Part shown: positions 24,101 through 32,507 of the stretch, piece after piece | How positions within the stretch are numbered: the stretch's first letter is position 1 | How the letters are laid out: each line of letters begins with the position of its first letter | Origin: an uncultured Oscillibacter sp. | Lineage (GTDB): Bacteria > Bacillota > Clostridia > Oscillospirales > Oscillospiraceae | Assembly: GCA_910588175.1 (NCBI GenBank) | Contig: CAJUQQ010000005.1 | Coordinates: forward strand, 11,116 to 75,115 | Direction of reading: 5' to 3' | Length of the DNA: 64,000 bases | Made by a program: the position numbers and the translations under genes | The notes under the pieces: generated by a model | What the model was told of the DNA's origin: nothing | The model's database searches: none | The model's input: only the letters and a program-made list of their open reading frames with translations

Positions 24101-25879
24101 ATGAAACGAATAAAACGCCTTTGGGCGGCGGTCCTGGCCCTGGTTCTGCTGGCGGGCTGCGGACGGACGGAGCCCCTGCCCTACCCGGAGCCCGCCGCCT
24201 CGGAGCCGGGAAAGACGGTTGCCTACGTCCCCCTGGACGACCGGCCGGACAACGTGGAGCGGGTGGTGTATCTGGCGGAATCCCTGGGCTATGCCCTGGC
24301 CATGCCGGAGAAGGTCCTGTACCGCACGGCCCTGGACGGCCAGCCGAAAAACTTTGACAGCCTCCAGCGGGGGGAGCCCTGGTCCCTGTTCACCTGGGTG
24401 CTGGAGCAGGAGGCGGCGGGGTGCGACCGCTACATCCTCTCCCTGGACCAGCTCCACTCCGGGGGGCTGGTGGCCTCCCGGTCTATGACCGGGTACGACA
24501 TCGAGCTTCCCGGCGGCGGAACCGTCCAGATACACTCCATGCTGGAGCAGCTTTTGACGGCCCTCTCCGCCGATGAAAACAATGTGGTCTGGCTTTTGGA
24601 CTCCGTCATGCGGCTGGCCCCCACCGTGGGCTACGAGGGGGGGACGCTGGAGGAATACAACGCCATCCGGGCCTTCGGGGCCCTGCCCCGGCGGACGCTG
24701 GAGGGAGACACGCTGCATCTGGAGGCCATTGCCGAGAGTTACTGGTGGGGTCCTAATGGGGAAAACCTCCGTTCCCAGACCAGGGCGGAGGGCACCTATG
24801 AGGCCGCCCTCCGGCACGTGCGTTCCCGGGACCGGAAAATGGTACTCTCTTATGTGGTGCAGGATACGCTGCGCAAACCCGGCTATGAGAACTTTCGCCT
24901 TTTAATCGGCATCGACGACTCCTCCCTGGAGGACTGCATCCAGAAAAATGAGATCGCCTTCCTCCGCCGGGGCCTCCGGGCCGGGGAGGGGGAGGACGGG
25001 AGGCAGCTGGACTGGCTCCTCTCCGGGGTAGACGATCTGGCCTTCAAGGCCGTGGCCCGGATGTACCTGGACGAGACGGGCTGGCAGGGGACCAGCGTCA
25101 TCGTCGATTACTTTGGCGATACCTACGACCAGCCCGCCTGTGAATACGACTTCCAGCCCCTATGGAAGATCGTGGAGGAACACAACCGGTTCTTCGATCT
25201 GCTCCCGTGCAACCAAGCCGCCGGAATGTATATTTTCATCCTGACCCAGCCCAAGGACGAAACGCAGAAGAGCGCATATATTGACCAGCTCCTCCGGGCG
25301 CTGGAGGGCAACCGGAAACAGCAGAGACCCACCATTTTGATCGACGCCAGCAACGGGACCTACGGCACGGCGGTCTACGACGCTCTGACCAAAAAGGCGG
25401 AGCTGGGCTGTCTCCTGGCCTACTCCGGCATGCTGGACATGGCCATCGTCACCGGCACGGCATTGAGCCACGGGGCCGCCCGGTACGCCGTCTTGAAAAA
25501 CGGTGAGAACACCGACGCTTGCGACCGGGCCTGGGCCCGGACCCTGGCGGACAGCGTCCTCAAGGACTTCTGCTACAAGGGCGTGGTGCGGAACGACCTG
25601 CTGACTTATATCCGAAACGACCTGGGCGGGGACCCCAACAACTTCTGGTCCCCGGAGCTGGACCGGGAGGACCTGCTCCGCCGCCTGGAGGAAGGCATGG
25701 AGAAGGAGACCGCCCCCGTCATCCGCAATCTGGAACGGAGCTCTTTTCTCTCCTCCATCTCCCCTGACGGGGAAATTGATGAGCGGCATTGGGGCGGCAT
25801 CGCCCTGGAGAACTACCGCTTCCCCTGGGACCGGGCCTTTGAGATCGGCATGGACATCCGGCTGGGGGAGTTCCGGTGA
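24101..25879 (+). CDS. DUF4127 lipoprotein
   Basis: A 592-aa exported protein. The N-terminus (MKRIKRLWAAVLALVLLAGC) is a lipoprotein signal with the lipobox cysteine at residue 20. The mature part begins with VAYVPLDDRPDNVERV, the hallmark of the DUF4127 family, which is widespread in Firmicutes but uncharacterised. Other conserved-looking blocks are LDQLHSGGLVASRS and IGIDDSSLEDC. It starts with ATG 24101 after AGGAGG. It follows the ybaB terminator closely and may use readthrough or a promoter that I cannot see. Biochemical function is unknown. Confidence 0.85.
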   Translation: MKRIKRLWAAVLALVLLAGCGRTEPLPYPEPAASEPGKTVAYVPLDDRPDNVERVVYLAESLGYALAMPEKVLYRTALDGQPKNFDSLQRGEPWSLFTWVLEQEAAGCDRYILSLDQLHSGGLVASRSMTGYDIELPGGGTVQIHSMLEQLLTALSADENNVVWLLDSVMRLAPTVGYEGGTLEEYNAIRAFGALPRRTLEGDTLHLEAIAESYWWGPNGENLRSQTRAEGTYEAALRHVRSRDRKMVLSYVVQDTLRKPGYENFRLLIGIDDSSLEDCIQKNEIAFLRRGLRAGEGEDGRQLDWLLSGVDDLAFKAVARMYLDETGWQGTSVIVDYFGDTYDQPACEYDFQPLWKIVEEHNRFFDLLPCNQAAGMYIFILTQPKDETQKSAYIDQLLRALEGNRKQQRPTILIDASNGTYGTAVYDALTKKAELGCLLAYSGMLDMAIVTGTALSHGAARYAVLKNGENTDACDRAWARTLADSVLKDFCYKGVVRNDLLTYIRNDLGGDPNNFWSPELDREDLLRRLEEGMEKETAPVIRNLERSSFLSSISPDGEIDERHWGGIALENYRFPWDRAFEIGMDIRLGEFR

Positions 25880-25898
25880 GCGGAACCCCAAAGAGAAA

Positions 25899-25924
25899 AG
25901 CCCGCCGTCTTTGGACGGCGGGCT
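25899..25924. terminator. Left copy of duplicated terminator-like hairpin
   Basis: Stem AGCCCGCCGTC / GACGGCGGGCT with loop TTTG, 20 nt after the DUF4127 gene stop. The same stem recurs at 26088-26114 with a slightly different loop. Confidence 0.8.
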
Positions 25925-25925
25925 T

Positions 25926-26087
25926 CAGCTTGTCGAAAAAGTGCTGTCCGCAAGGGAACGGAAAGGAAAAGAGCTACGAGAGAAACCCATCAGGGGTTTC
26001 TCTCGTTTTCAATCAGAAGTTTTTTGGAACTTTTTAAAGGTCCAAAAAACTTGCTCAGGCTGGCGAAAAGACATTTTCGACAGCCTG
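25926..26087 (-). mobile_element. 162-bp MITE-like element, copy 2
   Basis: Base-for-base the reverse complement of 16311-16472 by direct comparison. It again lies exactly between two copies of a terminator hairpin, which here are unrelated in sequence to those at copy 1. The flanking hairpins therefore belong to the target and not to the element. Confidence 0.75.
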
Positions 26088-26114
26088 AGCCCGCCGTCTT
26101 TTAGACGGCGGGCT
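26088..26114. terminator. Right copy of duplicated terminator-like hairpin
   Basis: Same stem as 25899-25924, loop TTTTA, followed by a T-run. It is probably the working terminator between the convergent genes. Confidence 0.85.
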
Positions 26115-26152
26115 TTTTCATCATTCATCAGCGCCGGGACCCGGAAGGGCTC

Positions 26153-26893
26153 TTACAGCTGCTTGACGGTATAGTACACCGCCAGGGCAAACACCACAAC
26201 GCCCAGCACCCACATGGCGTAGTAGGCCATCGTGGCGCTGAACAGGGCCACCAGCACCGCCGCGGCGGACAAAACGGCGGCGGCGTAAATGGGCATCAGG
26301 TCCGCGTCCGCGGGGAGCAGCTTTCCCAGCTTCTTGTTCTTCGCCAGCCAGCAGATGCCGCCCAGCAGAGCCACGTAAACCACGGACAGCACCTTCACAG
26401 GGATGCCCATGGTCAGGCTGCCGAACAGGCGGCGGCACACCCAAAGCACAATCATGGTCCCGCACAGCGCCGTCAGCGCCACGGAGCACTCCCGGTCATA
26501 GAAGGCCCAGATCACGGTCAGCACCATCGCCACCGGCACCACCACGCTGAGCAGCATCACGGCGGGCTCCACGTACACCCGGGCCAGAATGCTGCCCACG
26601 GCGAAGAACGCGCCCAGAGATGTCAGCGCCCAGCCCAGAAGGCGCTTGCGCTCGTCCTTTTTCCACAGCACGCTGAGCACCGCGCCCAGAACCAGCACCG
26701 CCGCCCCCAGGCCCGCGAAAATCAGCAGGCGGTCATACCACACCAGGGCCTCGGTCACCACGTCGCCATGGATGTAGTATTTGCGGAGGACCAGCAGATA
26801 GAACTCCGCCAGGCAGGCCGCCAGAAAGAAAACCGTCGCGCCATACAGGGAATTATCCCGCTTCATAGACTTTCCATTCGGATTCTTTGCCAT
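26153..26893 (-). CDS. Multi-pass membrane protein of unknown function
   Basis: A 246-aa protein with about seven hydrophobic segments (for example LYGATVFFLAACLAEFYLLV, then YDRLLIFAGLGAAVLVLG). There is a short positively charged N-terminus and KKDERKR in the first cytoplasmic loop. I do not recognise a family. It is monocistronic with its own consensus promoter and faces the DUF4127 gene across the repeat-flanked element. Confidence 0.8.
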   Translation of the reverse strand: MAKNPNGKSMKRDNSLYGATVFFLAACLAEFYLLVLRKYYIHGDVVTEALVWYDRLLIFAGLGAAVLVLGAVLSVLWKKDERKRLLGWALTSLGAFFAVGSILARVYVEPAVMLLSVVVPVAMVLTVIWAFYDRECSVALTALCGTMIVLWVCRRLFGSLTMGIPVKVLSVVYVALLGGICWLAKNKKLGKLLPADADLMPIYAAAVLSAAAVLVALFSATMAYYAMWVLGVVVFALAVYYTVKQL

Positions 26894-26968
26894 TTATCAA
26901 GACCTCCAAGGTGTTTTTTTCTTTCCAATAAATGCCGGATTCCAGGGTCTCCGCCGACACGCTTAAAT

Positions 26969-26997
26969 AGTATAACAGACTTTATTCGCTTTTGCAA
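26969..26997 (-). promoter_or_regulatory. Promoter of the 26153 membrane protein gene
   Basis: Minus strand TTGCAA (26992-26997), 17 nt, TATACT (26969-26974). Confidence 0.8.
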
Positions 26998-27047
26998 GGC
27001 CCTTCCTGCCAGGTTTTTTATTTTTTCGCGGGAATTTTGGTTTTTCG

Positions 27048-27076
27048 TTGAGAAGCGCCCCGGGACGTGCTATACT
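27048..27076 (+). promoter_or_regulatory. Promoter of the apbE operon
   Basis: TTGAGA (27048-27053), 17 nt, TATACT (27071-27076), about 35 nt before the apbE start. Confidence 0.85.
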
Positions 27077-27110
27077 ATAGACATTCCATATTCAGATATG
27101 AGGGTTGTTT

Positions 27111-28211
27111 ATGAGGCGTCTTGCCATCTATGTGTCATTGCTCCTCCTGCTTCTCCCCGGCTGCGGCGCTCCCGTGGACCCGGACGAGGCCCAGGAGAGC
27201 ATTCAGGTCCTCGCCATGGACACCGCCATGCTCATCACCACCTATGGGGAGCGGTCCCCCGCCGCCGCCTATGCCTGTGAGGATACCATCCGGGACCTGG
27301 AGGCCAAGCTCTCCCGGACGGACCCGGACAGCGAGGTCTCCCGGCTCAACGCCGCCGGGGGAGAGGCCATGGAGGTCAGCGAGGATCTGGGTATCCTTTT
27401 GGAGCTCGCGAAATACTACCGCCGGAGCACCGGGGACGCGTTCAACATCGCCATCGCCCCGGTGGTCTCCGCCTGGGGCTTCGCCGGGGGGGAGGAATAC
27501 CGGGTTCCCTCCCAGGAGGAGCTGGACGGGCTTTTGGAGCTGGCTCAAGACGGCCCCATCTATCAGGGCCCCCAGTCTCACGGCGGCGCGGCCCGCTACT
27601 CTCTGGGCCCCGGGCAGGCCATTGACCTGGGGGGCCTGGCCAAGGGCTACGCCGCCGACAAGATTCTGGGAGTCCTCCAGGAGTACGAGGTGCCCCGGGC
27701 CAACATCAGCCTGGGCGGAAATGTGCTGGCCTACGGCGGCCGGCCCGACGGCGCCCCCTGGCGGGTGGGCATCCAGGACCCGGCCCGGGTGGGCGAGCCC
27801 AACGCCTTCGCCGGGGTGCTGGAGCTGACGGATTCCTTCGCCGTCACCTCCGGGGGCTATCAGCGGTATTTTGAGGAGAACGGGAAAACCTATCACCACA
27901 TTATCGACCCCGCCACCGGCTATCCGGCGGACAGCGGGCTGACCTCCGTCACCGTTGTCGCCGGTCTCGGAGAGGGGGACGGAAGCGGCTTCCCCGGCGC
28001 CATGTGCGACGCCTATTCCACCGCCCTCTTTGTCATGGGGGAGGAACGGGCTCTGGACTTCTGGCGGGACGAAACGATGTGGGGCGGGCAGGGCTGTCCT
28101 TTCGACCTGGTACTGATCACGGAGGACGGCCGGGTGGCGGTGACGGAGGGGCTGGCGGACCGCTTCACCCTGGACGAGAGCGGCGGCTATGCCTATGAAG
28201 TCGTTTCCTAA
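27111..28211 (+). CDS. apbE: FAD:protein FMN transferase lipoprotein
   Basis: A 366-aa ApbE-family flavin transferase, which attaches FMN covalently to Thr residues of exported redox proteins such as RnfG/NqrC. The lipobox LPGC puts the lipid-anchored cysteine at residue 18, so the enzyme acts outside the membrane. Family motifs visible are AWGFAGG, the IDLGGLAKGYAAD block, ISLGGNVLAYG and HIIDPATGYP. ATG 27111 is preferred over an in-frame TTG 6 nt earlier because the GAGGG site is better spaced. It heads an operon with a NusG_II-domain protein and a Gx transporter, a frequent Clostridia grouping. Confidence 0.95.
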   Translation: MRRLAIYVSLLLLLLPGCGAPVDPDEAQESIQVLAMDTAMLITTYGERSPAAAYACEDTIRDLEAKLSRTDPDSEVSRLNAAGGEAMEVSEDLGILLELAKYYRRSTGDAFNIAIAPVVSAWGFAGGEEYRVPSQEELDGLLELAQDGPIYQGPQSHGGAARYSLGPGQAIDLGGLAKGYAADKILGVLQEYEVPRANISLGGNVLAYGGRPDGAPWRVGIQDPARVGEPNAFAGVLELTDSFAVTSGGYQRYFEENGKTYHHIIDPATGYPADSGLTSVTVVAGLGEGDGSGFPGAMCDAYSTALFVMGEERALDFWRDETMWGGQGCPFDLVLITEDGRVAVTEGLADRFTLDESGGYAYEVVS

Positions 28212-28638
28212 GCTCCGGCCCACCGCCTGGGACGGGTTGGTGGCGCTGTGCGTGGTCCTTTTGGCCGCGGCCCTGGCCTTCTTCCAGTGGCGGGGTGAAA
28301 CCGGGGACCTGACGGCGGTGGTGTCCGTGGACGGTACGGAGGTGGACCGCTTTTCGCCGGACGACCTGCTGGAAGGCCCCAGAACCTATACCGGCGGCGG
28401 CTATACCCTGGAGGTGGCGCTGTCCATAGACTATGAGCACCCGGCCTCAAGCGCCCTGCCCCCCTCCGGGCAGACCGGCCTCCGGGTGGCCGCCTCCGAC
28501 TGCCCCACCCAGGACTGCGTCCACACCGGGACAATCACCAGAAGCGGGCAGAGCATCGTCTGCCTCCCCGCCCGGATCATCGTCCGGCTGGAGGGCGGGA
28601 AGGCGGAGGGCGGGGCCGTGGACGCGGTGTTAGGCTAG
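28189..28638 (+). CDS. NusG domain II-containing membrane-anchored protein
   Basis: A 147-149 aa protein with one N-terminal membrane anchor (GLVALCVVLLAAALAFF) and a NusG_II domain. Within that domain are paired cysteines (ASDCPTQDCVHTG, then VCLPARIIVRL). This extracytoplasmic type travels with ApbE and Rnf-like genes in clostridia and may act in redox or flavin delivery; the exact role is unknown. The start is either ATG 28189 or ATG 28195. Both overlap the end of apbE, which implies coupling. Confidence 0.85.
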   Translation: MPMKSFPKLRPTAWDGLVALCVVLLAAALAFFQWRGETGDLTAVVSVDGTEVDRFSPDDLLEGPRTYTGGGYTLEVALSIDYEHPASSALPPSGQTGLRVAASDCPTQDCVHTGTITRSGQSIVCLPARIIVRLEGGKAEGGAVDAVLG

Positions 28639-28648
28639 GAGGCGCGGC

Positions 28649-29164
28649 ATGAAACTGACCACAAAACAGCTGACCCTCTGCGCCCTGCTGACGGCCATGG
28701 CCCTGGCGCTGAGCTATCTGGAAAACCTGTTTCCCCTCTCCCTGGCCATCCCCGTCCCCGGCGTGAAGCTGGGGCTGGCCAACATCGTGACGGTTTTCGC
28801 CCTCTGGGCCCTGGGGCCGGGGCAGACGCTTCTGATTCTGCTGGCCCGGTGCTTTCTGGGCTCCCTCTTCGCCGGAAACCTGAACGCGCTGATCTTCTCC
28901 CTGCTGGGGGGGCTCTGCGCCCTGGGGACCATGGTCTTTCTCTCCCGGCGGCGGGGGCTGTCCCTGTACGGCGTATCCGTGGGCGGCGCGGCGGCCCATA
29001 ACTGCGGGCAGATTGCCGCCGCCGTTCTGACCCTGGGCAGCGCCGCTCCCCTCTATTATCTGCCCGTTTTGCTGGCGGTATCCCTCCTCACCGGCGGATT
29101 GACCGGACTGGTCTCCGCCTGTCTGTTCCAGGGAGCGCGCCATACCGACTTGATGAAAGGCTGA
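28649..29164 (+). CDS. Gx transporter family membrane protein
   Basis: A 171-aa protein with five to six membrane segments. It belongs to the Gx transporter / heptaprenyl diphosphate synthase component I-like family (N-terminal LTLCALLTAMALALSYLENL, then VKLGLANIVTVFALW and AAAHNCGQI). These proteins resemble ECF substrate-binding components. Co-occurrence with ApbE suggests a flavin or quinone-related precursor, but this is inference. It starts 10 nt after the preceding stop. Confidence 0.85.
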   Translation: MKLTTKQLTLCALLTAMALALSYLENLFPLSLAIPVPGVKLGLANIVTVFALWALGPGQTLLILLARCFLGSLFAGNLNALIFSLLGGLCALGTMVFLSRRRGLSLYGVSVGGAAAHNCGQIAAAVLTLGSAAPLYYLPVLLAVSLLTGGLTGLVSACLFQGARHTDLMKG

Positions 29165-29169
29165 GCGCG

Positions 29170-30228
29170 ATGGACAAGAAGGACAAAAAGGACGAAATCA
29201 TCCTCCAGCAGTTGGAGGTCATCCAAACCCTGACGGAGCACAACCTCCGCCGGATGGGCACGGATTTCTGGGGTCCCCCGCCGGAGGAAAAGGCCCCCCA
29301 GGCCGAAACTCCCAAGGCTCCCGAGGCGGCCCCCAAGCCCCCGAACGCCTCCCAGGACCCGGGCGAGGCGGCGGAAGCGCCTCCCCCGCCGGAGAAGCTG
29401 GAGGACCTGCAAAAGGAGCTGGAGGGCTACATCGGCCTGGCCGCCGTAAAGCGGGAGGTCCGGAGCCTCATTGACCTGGTGAAAATCCACCAGCTCCGGG
29501 AGAAAAACGGCCTGCCGGTGACGGAGCTGTCCCTCCACATGGTCTTCTCCGGCAGTCCCGGCACCGGAAAAACCACCATCGCCCGGCTGATGGCCCGGAT
29601 TTACCGCTCTCTGGGCATCCTCTCCAAGGGGCAGCTGGTGGAGGTGGACCGGAGCGGCCTTGTGGCGGGCTACGTGGGTCAGACGGCGCTGAAAACCAAG
29701 AAGGCCGTGGAAAAGGCCCTGGGCGGCGTGCTGTTCATCGACGAGGCCTACGCCCTCAACGGCTCCACGGGCAGCGACTTCGGCCAGGAAGCCATTGACA
29801 CCATCCTGAAAGCCATGGAGGACCACCGGAACGACCTGGTGGTCATCGCCGCCGGGTACGCGGATTTGATGGACCGCTTCATCCACTCCAACCCCGGCCT
29901 GGAATCCCGGTTCAACCGCTTTCTCCACTTCCAGGACTACACCCCGGAGGAACTGCTGGAGATCTTCAAAATGCGCTGCGGCAAGGGCTGCTATGCGCTG
30001 GAGGAGGAGGCCGAGGGCCTTGTCCGGGACCTCCTCCGGGACGAAAACCGGGACCCGGAGTCCTTCGGCAACGCCCGGGGGGTGCGGAACGTGTTTGAGC
30101 GTATCCTGGTCTGTCAGGCCGGCCGCCTGGCGGGACAGGAGAACGTCACCCGGGAGGATCTCCAAACGCTGACGGCGGCGGACGTGCTGGCCGCCCGGGG
30201 CCGGGAGACCCCGTCCCTGGGGGGCTGA
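29170..30228 (+). CDS. CbxX/SpoVK-type AAA+ ATPase
   Basis: A 352-aa AAA+ protein. Residues 1-75 are a charged, Pro/Ala-rich region of low complexity. The ATPase domain follows with Walker A SGSPGTGKTT (127-136), Walker B GGVLFIDEAYAL and a second-region-of-homology arginine in ESRFNRFLHF. This is the CbxX/CfqX family, whose members include rubisco activase and SpoVK. No carboxysome or rubisco genes are in view, so a spore or remodelling role is possible but unproven. It begins 5 nt after the transporter gene and closes the operon. Confidence 0.88.
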   Translation: MDKKDKKDEIILQQLEVIQTLTEHNLRRMGTDFWGPPPEEKAPQAETPKAPEAAPKPPNASQDPGEAAEAPPPPEKLEDLQKELEGYIGLAAVKREVRSLIDLVKIHQLREKNGLPVTELSLHMVFSGSPGTGKTTIARLMARIYRSLGILSKGQLVEVDRSGLVAGYVGQTALKTKKAVEKALGGVLFIDEAYALNGSTGSDFGQEAIDTILKAMEDHRNDLVVIAAGYADLMDRFIHSNPGLESRFNRFLHFQDYTPEELLEIFKMRCGKGCYALEEEAEGLVRDLLRDENRDPESFGNARGVRNVFERILVCQAGRLAGQENVTREDLQTLTAADVLAARGRETPSLGG

Positions 30229-30273
30229 AGCGCGTTTGCCTCCAAACGCCCCCCTTCCCGGGTTCATAACACT

Positions 30274-30306
30274 CCGGACATTCCCGAAGAATGTCCGGCT
30301 TTTTTT
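30274..30306 (+). terminator. Terminator of the apbE operon
   Basis: A 10-bp stem CCGGACATTC / GAATGTCCGG followed by seven T residues. Confidence 0.9.
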
Positions 30307-30346
30307 GAAGAATTTTCCTCCTGCGGCCCGTATGGTTATTTGGGGC

Positions 30347-30375
30347 TTGACTTTTCGCGTCCCCGGATGTATCAT
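30347..30375 (+). promoter_or_regulatory. Promoter of the S41/SLH gene
   Basis: TTGACT (30347-30352), 17 nt, TATCAT (30370-30375). Confidence 0.8.
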
Positions 30376-30410
30376 TGCATTATTGAACTAGTGAAATGGA
30401 GGTCGTATTT

Positions 30411-32120
30411 ATGAAAATGGCAAACAGCCTGCTCCGGCGGGCGGCGGGGCTGTGTCTGGCGGCGCTGCTGGTGGTCCCGGCCCTGGCGGCGGAGCCGCTG
30501 AGCGCCAAGCAGCGGCAGGAGGACCTGGATTTTCTCTATGAAAAGGTCCTGGCGGGCTTCCACCCGGACGCCTTCGCCAACACGCCGGAGAGCGAGTTCC
30601 TGGCGCTGAAGGCGGAGATCGAGGGACGGCTGGAGACCGTCAGCGGCACGGAATTCCTTCTGGACCTGATGCGCCTGGCGGCTCTGGTGGGGGACTCCCA
30701 CACCTCCGTCTCCGTGGGGAGCGCGGCGAATTTCCGGGCCTATCCCTTCTCCCTGGTCCGGCGGGGGGAGAGCTGGTATCTCTCCGCCGCGGCCCCGGAG
30801 GACGAGGACCTGCTGTGCCAGGAGGTCACGCTTCTGGCGGGAAAGCCGGTGGAGGAGGTCATCGAGGCTTACGGAACCCTGTTTGCCTCCGACAACCCGG
30901 TGCACCTCCGGCGGCAGTTCCGGCAGGCCTGCAACGTGGCGGACATCTACGAGTACCTGGGGCTGGTGGAGGCCGGGAAGCCCCTGACCGTCACGCTGAA
31001 AGGCGGGAAGGCCCTCAGCCTGGCGCCCGTGGGCATGGAGGAGATGAACAAGCTGGAGATCGCGCGCATTGCCGGCCTCATCAAGGACCAGCCGGAGACG
31101 GCGGCGGCGGACGCCTACTACTTCGCCAAGCCTCTGACGGAAGACGCGTACTACATTCAGTACAACACCTGCCAGGAGGCGGAGGACCTTCCCATGGAGG
31201 ACTTCGCCGCCCTGGTGGCAAAGGATTTGAAAGCGGGGGACTACAGCCGGGTACTGCTGGACCTGCGGAACAACGGCGGCGGGTCCGACGGGGTGATCTG
31301 GCCCCTGCTTGAGCGCCTGCGGCTGGCCATGGACGGCGGCTGTGAGCTGGTGGGCCTCATCGGGGAGGGCACCTTCTCCTCCGCCCTCATCAACGCCGTG
31401 GAAATCCAGGAGATGGGCGGCGTGCTGGCGGGAGAGCCCGCCGGGGGCAGCGTGTGCCACTTCGGGGCGGTGAAGACCTTCCAGCTCCCTAATTCCAAGG
31501 TCCGGGGGCAGGTGTCCAGCAAGTATATTGACCTGAACACCCTGCTGGACGCGGCGGCGGGCCGGGGCGTGGAGGCGTTGGAGCCGGACGTGCTGGTATA
31601 CCAAACCCTGGAAGACACGCTGAACGGCAAGGATACCACCGTGGACTGGCTGCTGGCCCACCCGGAGAAGCTGACGCAAAAGGCATTCCCCAACGCGCCC
31701 CTGACCCGGGGGCGGTTCATCGGCCAGCTTTATGAGGCGGCGGGAAGCCCGGATGTGGAAATCGGGGAGGAGCTTCCTTTCAAAGACAGCTTCGGCATTG
31801 AATGGTACCTCCCTGCCATGGCCTGGGCCAAGGAGCAGGGCATCGCCAAGGGCGGCGCGGAGGGAACCTTCTCCGCCTCCAGGCCCCTGACCTGGAAAGA
31901 AGCCGCCGTATTCCTGGGCCGGACGGCGGAGGCGCTGGACCTGAAACCGGACCCGGCGGCAAAGCGGATGGGCCCCGTCCCGGCGGCGCTGGGCGGAAGC
32001 CAGGACGCGGTGACCCTGGCCTGGGATCTGGGGCTGCTTCCGGCGGACGCGGACTTCACCGGAGGCCTCACCCGGGCCCAGGGAGAGACGCTGGCGGCGG
32101 CGCTGGAAGCCCTGCTATAA
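30411..32120 (+). CDS. Exported S41 peptidase-like protein with C-terminal SLH repeats
   Basis: A 569-aa secreted protein. Residues 1-25 are a cleavable signal peptide (RRAAGLCLAALLVVPALAA). The middle part resembles tail-specific S41 peptidases: LLDLRNNGGGSDG, then GEGTFSSALINAVEI, whose serine is the likely nucleophile, and AGEPAGGS. No PDZ domain is evident. Residues from about 425 resemble S-layer homology repeats (LTRGRFIGQLYEAAG, KDSFGIEWYLPAMAWAKEQG and PLTWKEAAVFLGRTA), which would bind cell-wall polymer. ATG 30411 follows TGGAGGT. It is monocistronic. It may be a surface protease or a non-catalytic relative. Confidence 0.85.
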   Translation: MKMANSLLRRAAGLCLAALLVVPALAAEPLSAKQRQEDLDFLYEKVLAGFHPDAFANTPESEFLALKAEIEGRLETVSGTEFLLDLMRLAALVGDSHTSVSVGSAANFRAYPFSLVRRGESWYLSAAAPEDEDLLCQEVTLLAGKPVEEVIEAYGTLFASDNPVHLRRQFRQACNVADIYEYLGLVEAGKPLTVTLKGGKALSLAPVGMEEMNKLEIARIAGLIKDQPETAAADAYYFAKPLTEDAYYIQYNTCQEAEDLPMEDFAALVAKDLKAGDYSRVLLDLRNNGGGSDGVIWPLLERLRLAMDGGCELVGLIGEGTFSSALINAVEIQEMGGVLAGEPAGGSVCHFGAVKTFQLPNSKVRGQVSSKYIDLNTLLDAAAGRGVEALEPDVLVYQTLEDTLNGKDTTVDWLLAHPEKLTQKAFPNAPLTRGRFIGQLYEAAGSPDVEIGEELPFKDSFGIEWYLPAMAWAKEQGIAKGGAEGTFSASRPLTWKEAAVFLGRTAEALDLKPDPAAKRMGPVPAALGGSQDAVTLAWDLGLLPADADFTGGLTRAQGETLAAALEALL

Positions 32121-32143
32121 AAAGTGCCAGGGCCATGGAAAAA

Positions 32144-32165
32144 GGGCGGACACACAGGTCCGCCC
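32144..32165. repeat. Short palindromic element
   Basis: A perfect stem GGGCGGAC / GTCCGCCC with a six-base loop, 24 nt after the preceding gene. It has no U-run. It resembles REP-like palindromes of gut clostridia, but I cannot count copies elsewhere. Confidence 0.4.
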
Positions 32166-32223
32166 CTACAGGGTGTTTTTCCGGAGGAAACGCGAAACAT
32201 CCACGGCACACATGGGCGAAAAA

Positions 32224-32255
32224 AGGACCACGGGCTTTGCCCGTGGTCCTCTTTT
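32224..32255. terminator. Bidirectional terminator between the S41 gene and PFOR
   Basis: A 12-bp stem AGGACCACGGGC / GCCCGTGGTCCT, loop TTT, with T-runs on both strands. It serves the two convergent genes. Confidence 0.85.
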
Positions 32256-32265
32256 GTTAAAAACT

Positions 32266-32507
32266 CTCCCGTCCTACGTCCCCCACTTTTGGGGCCCCCG
32301 CAAAATCCGCAGATTTTGTGGGGAGAGGAAGAACAAACGGAACGGCGTGAAGCCTGCCCGAAGGGCGGGATTCACAAAGTGCAGTTTGTTCTGACGAGGA
32401 GCCTGCTCCCCCTTGAAGGGAGGCGGAGCAAGGGAGCGGGCGCAGTTCTCGCCAGAGGCCGCAGGCCGGCGGCGGGAACGGAGCTTAGCGGACTTTGCGA
32501 CGCCTCA
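32266..32507 (-). repeat. Stop-codon-anchored 3' repeat, copy B (PFOR), two modules
   Basis: The stop-proximal module (32430-32507) begins at the PFOR TGA and matches the flagellin and rpsN copies. The distal module (32301-32398) is a 98-nt block that differs from 57623-57720 by about one base. It includes the palindrome AAAATCCGCAGATTTT and GCCTGCCCGAAGGGCGGG. No conserved protein is encoded; apparent ORFs across it are short and frame-inconsistent. Confidence 0.8.
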
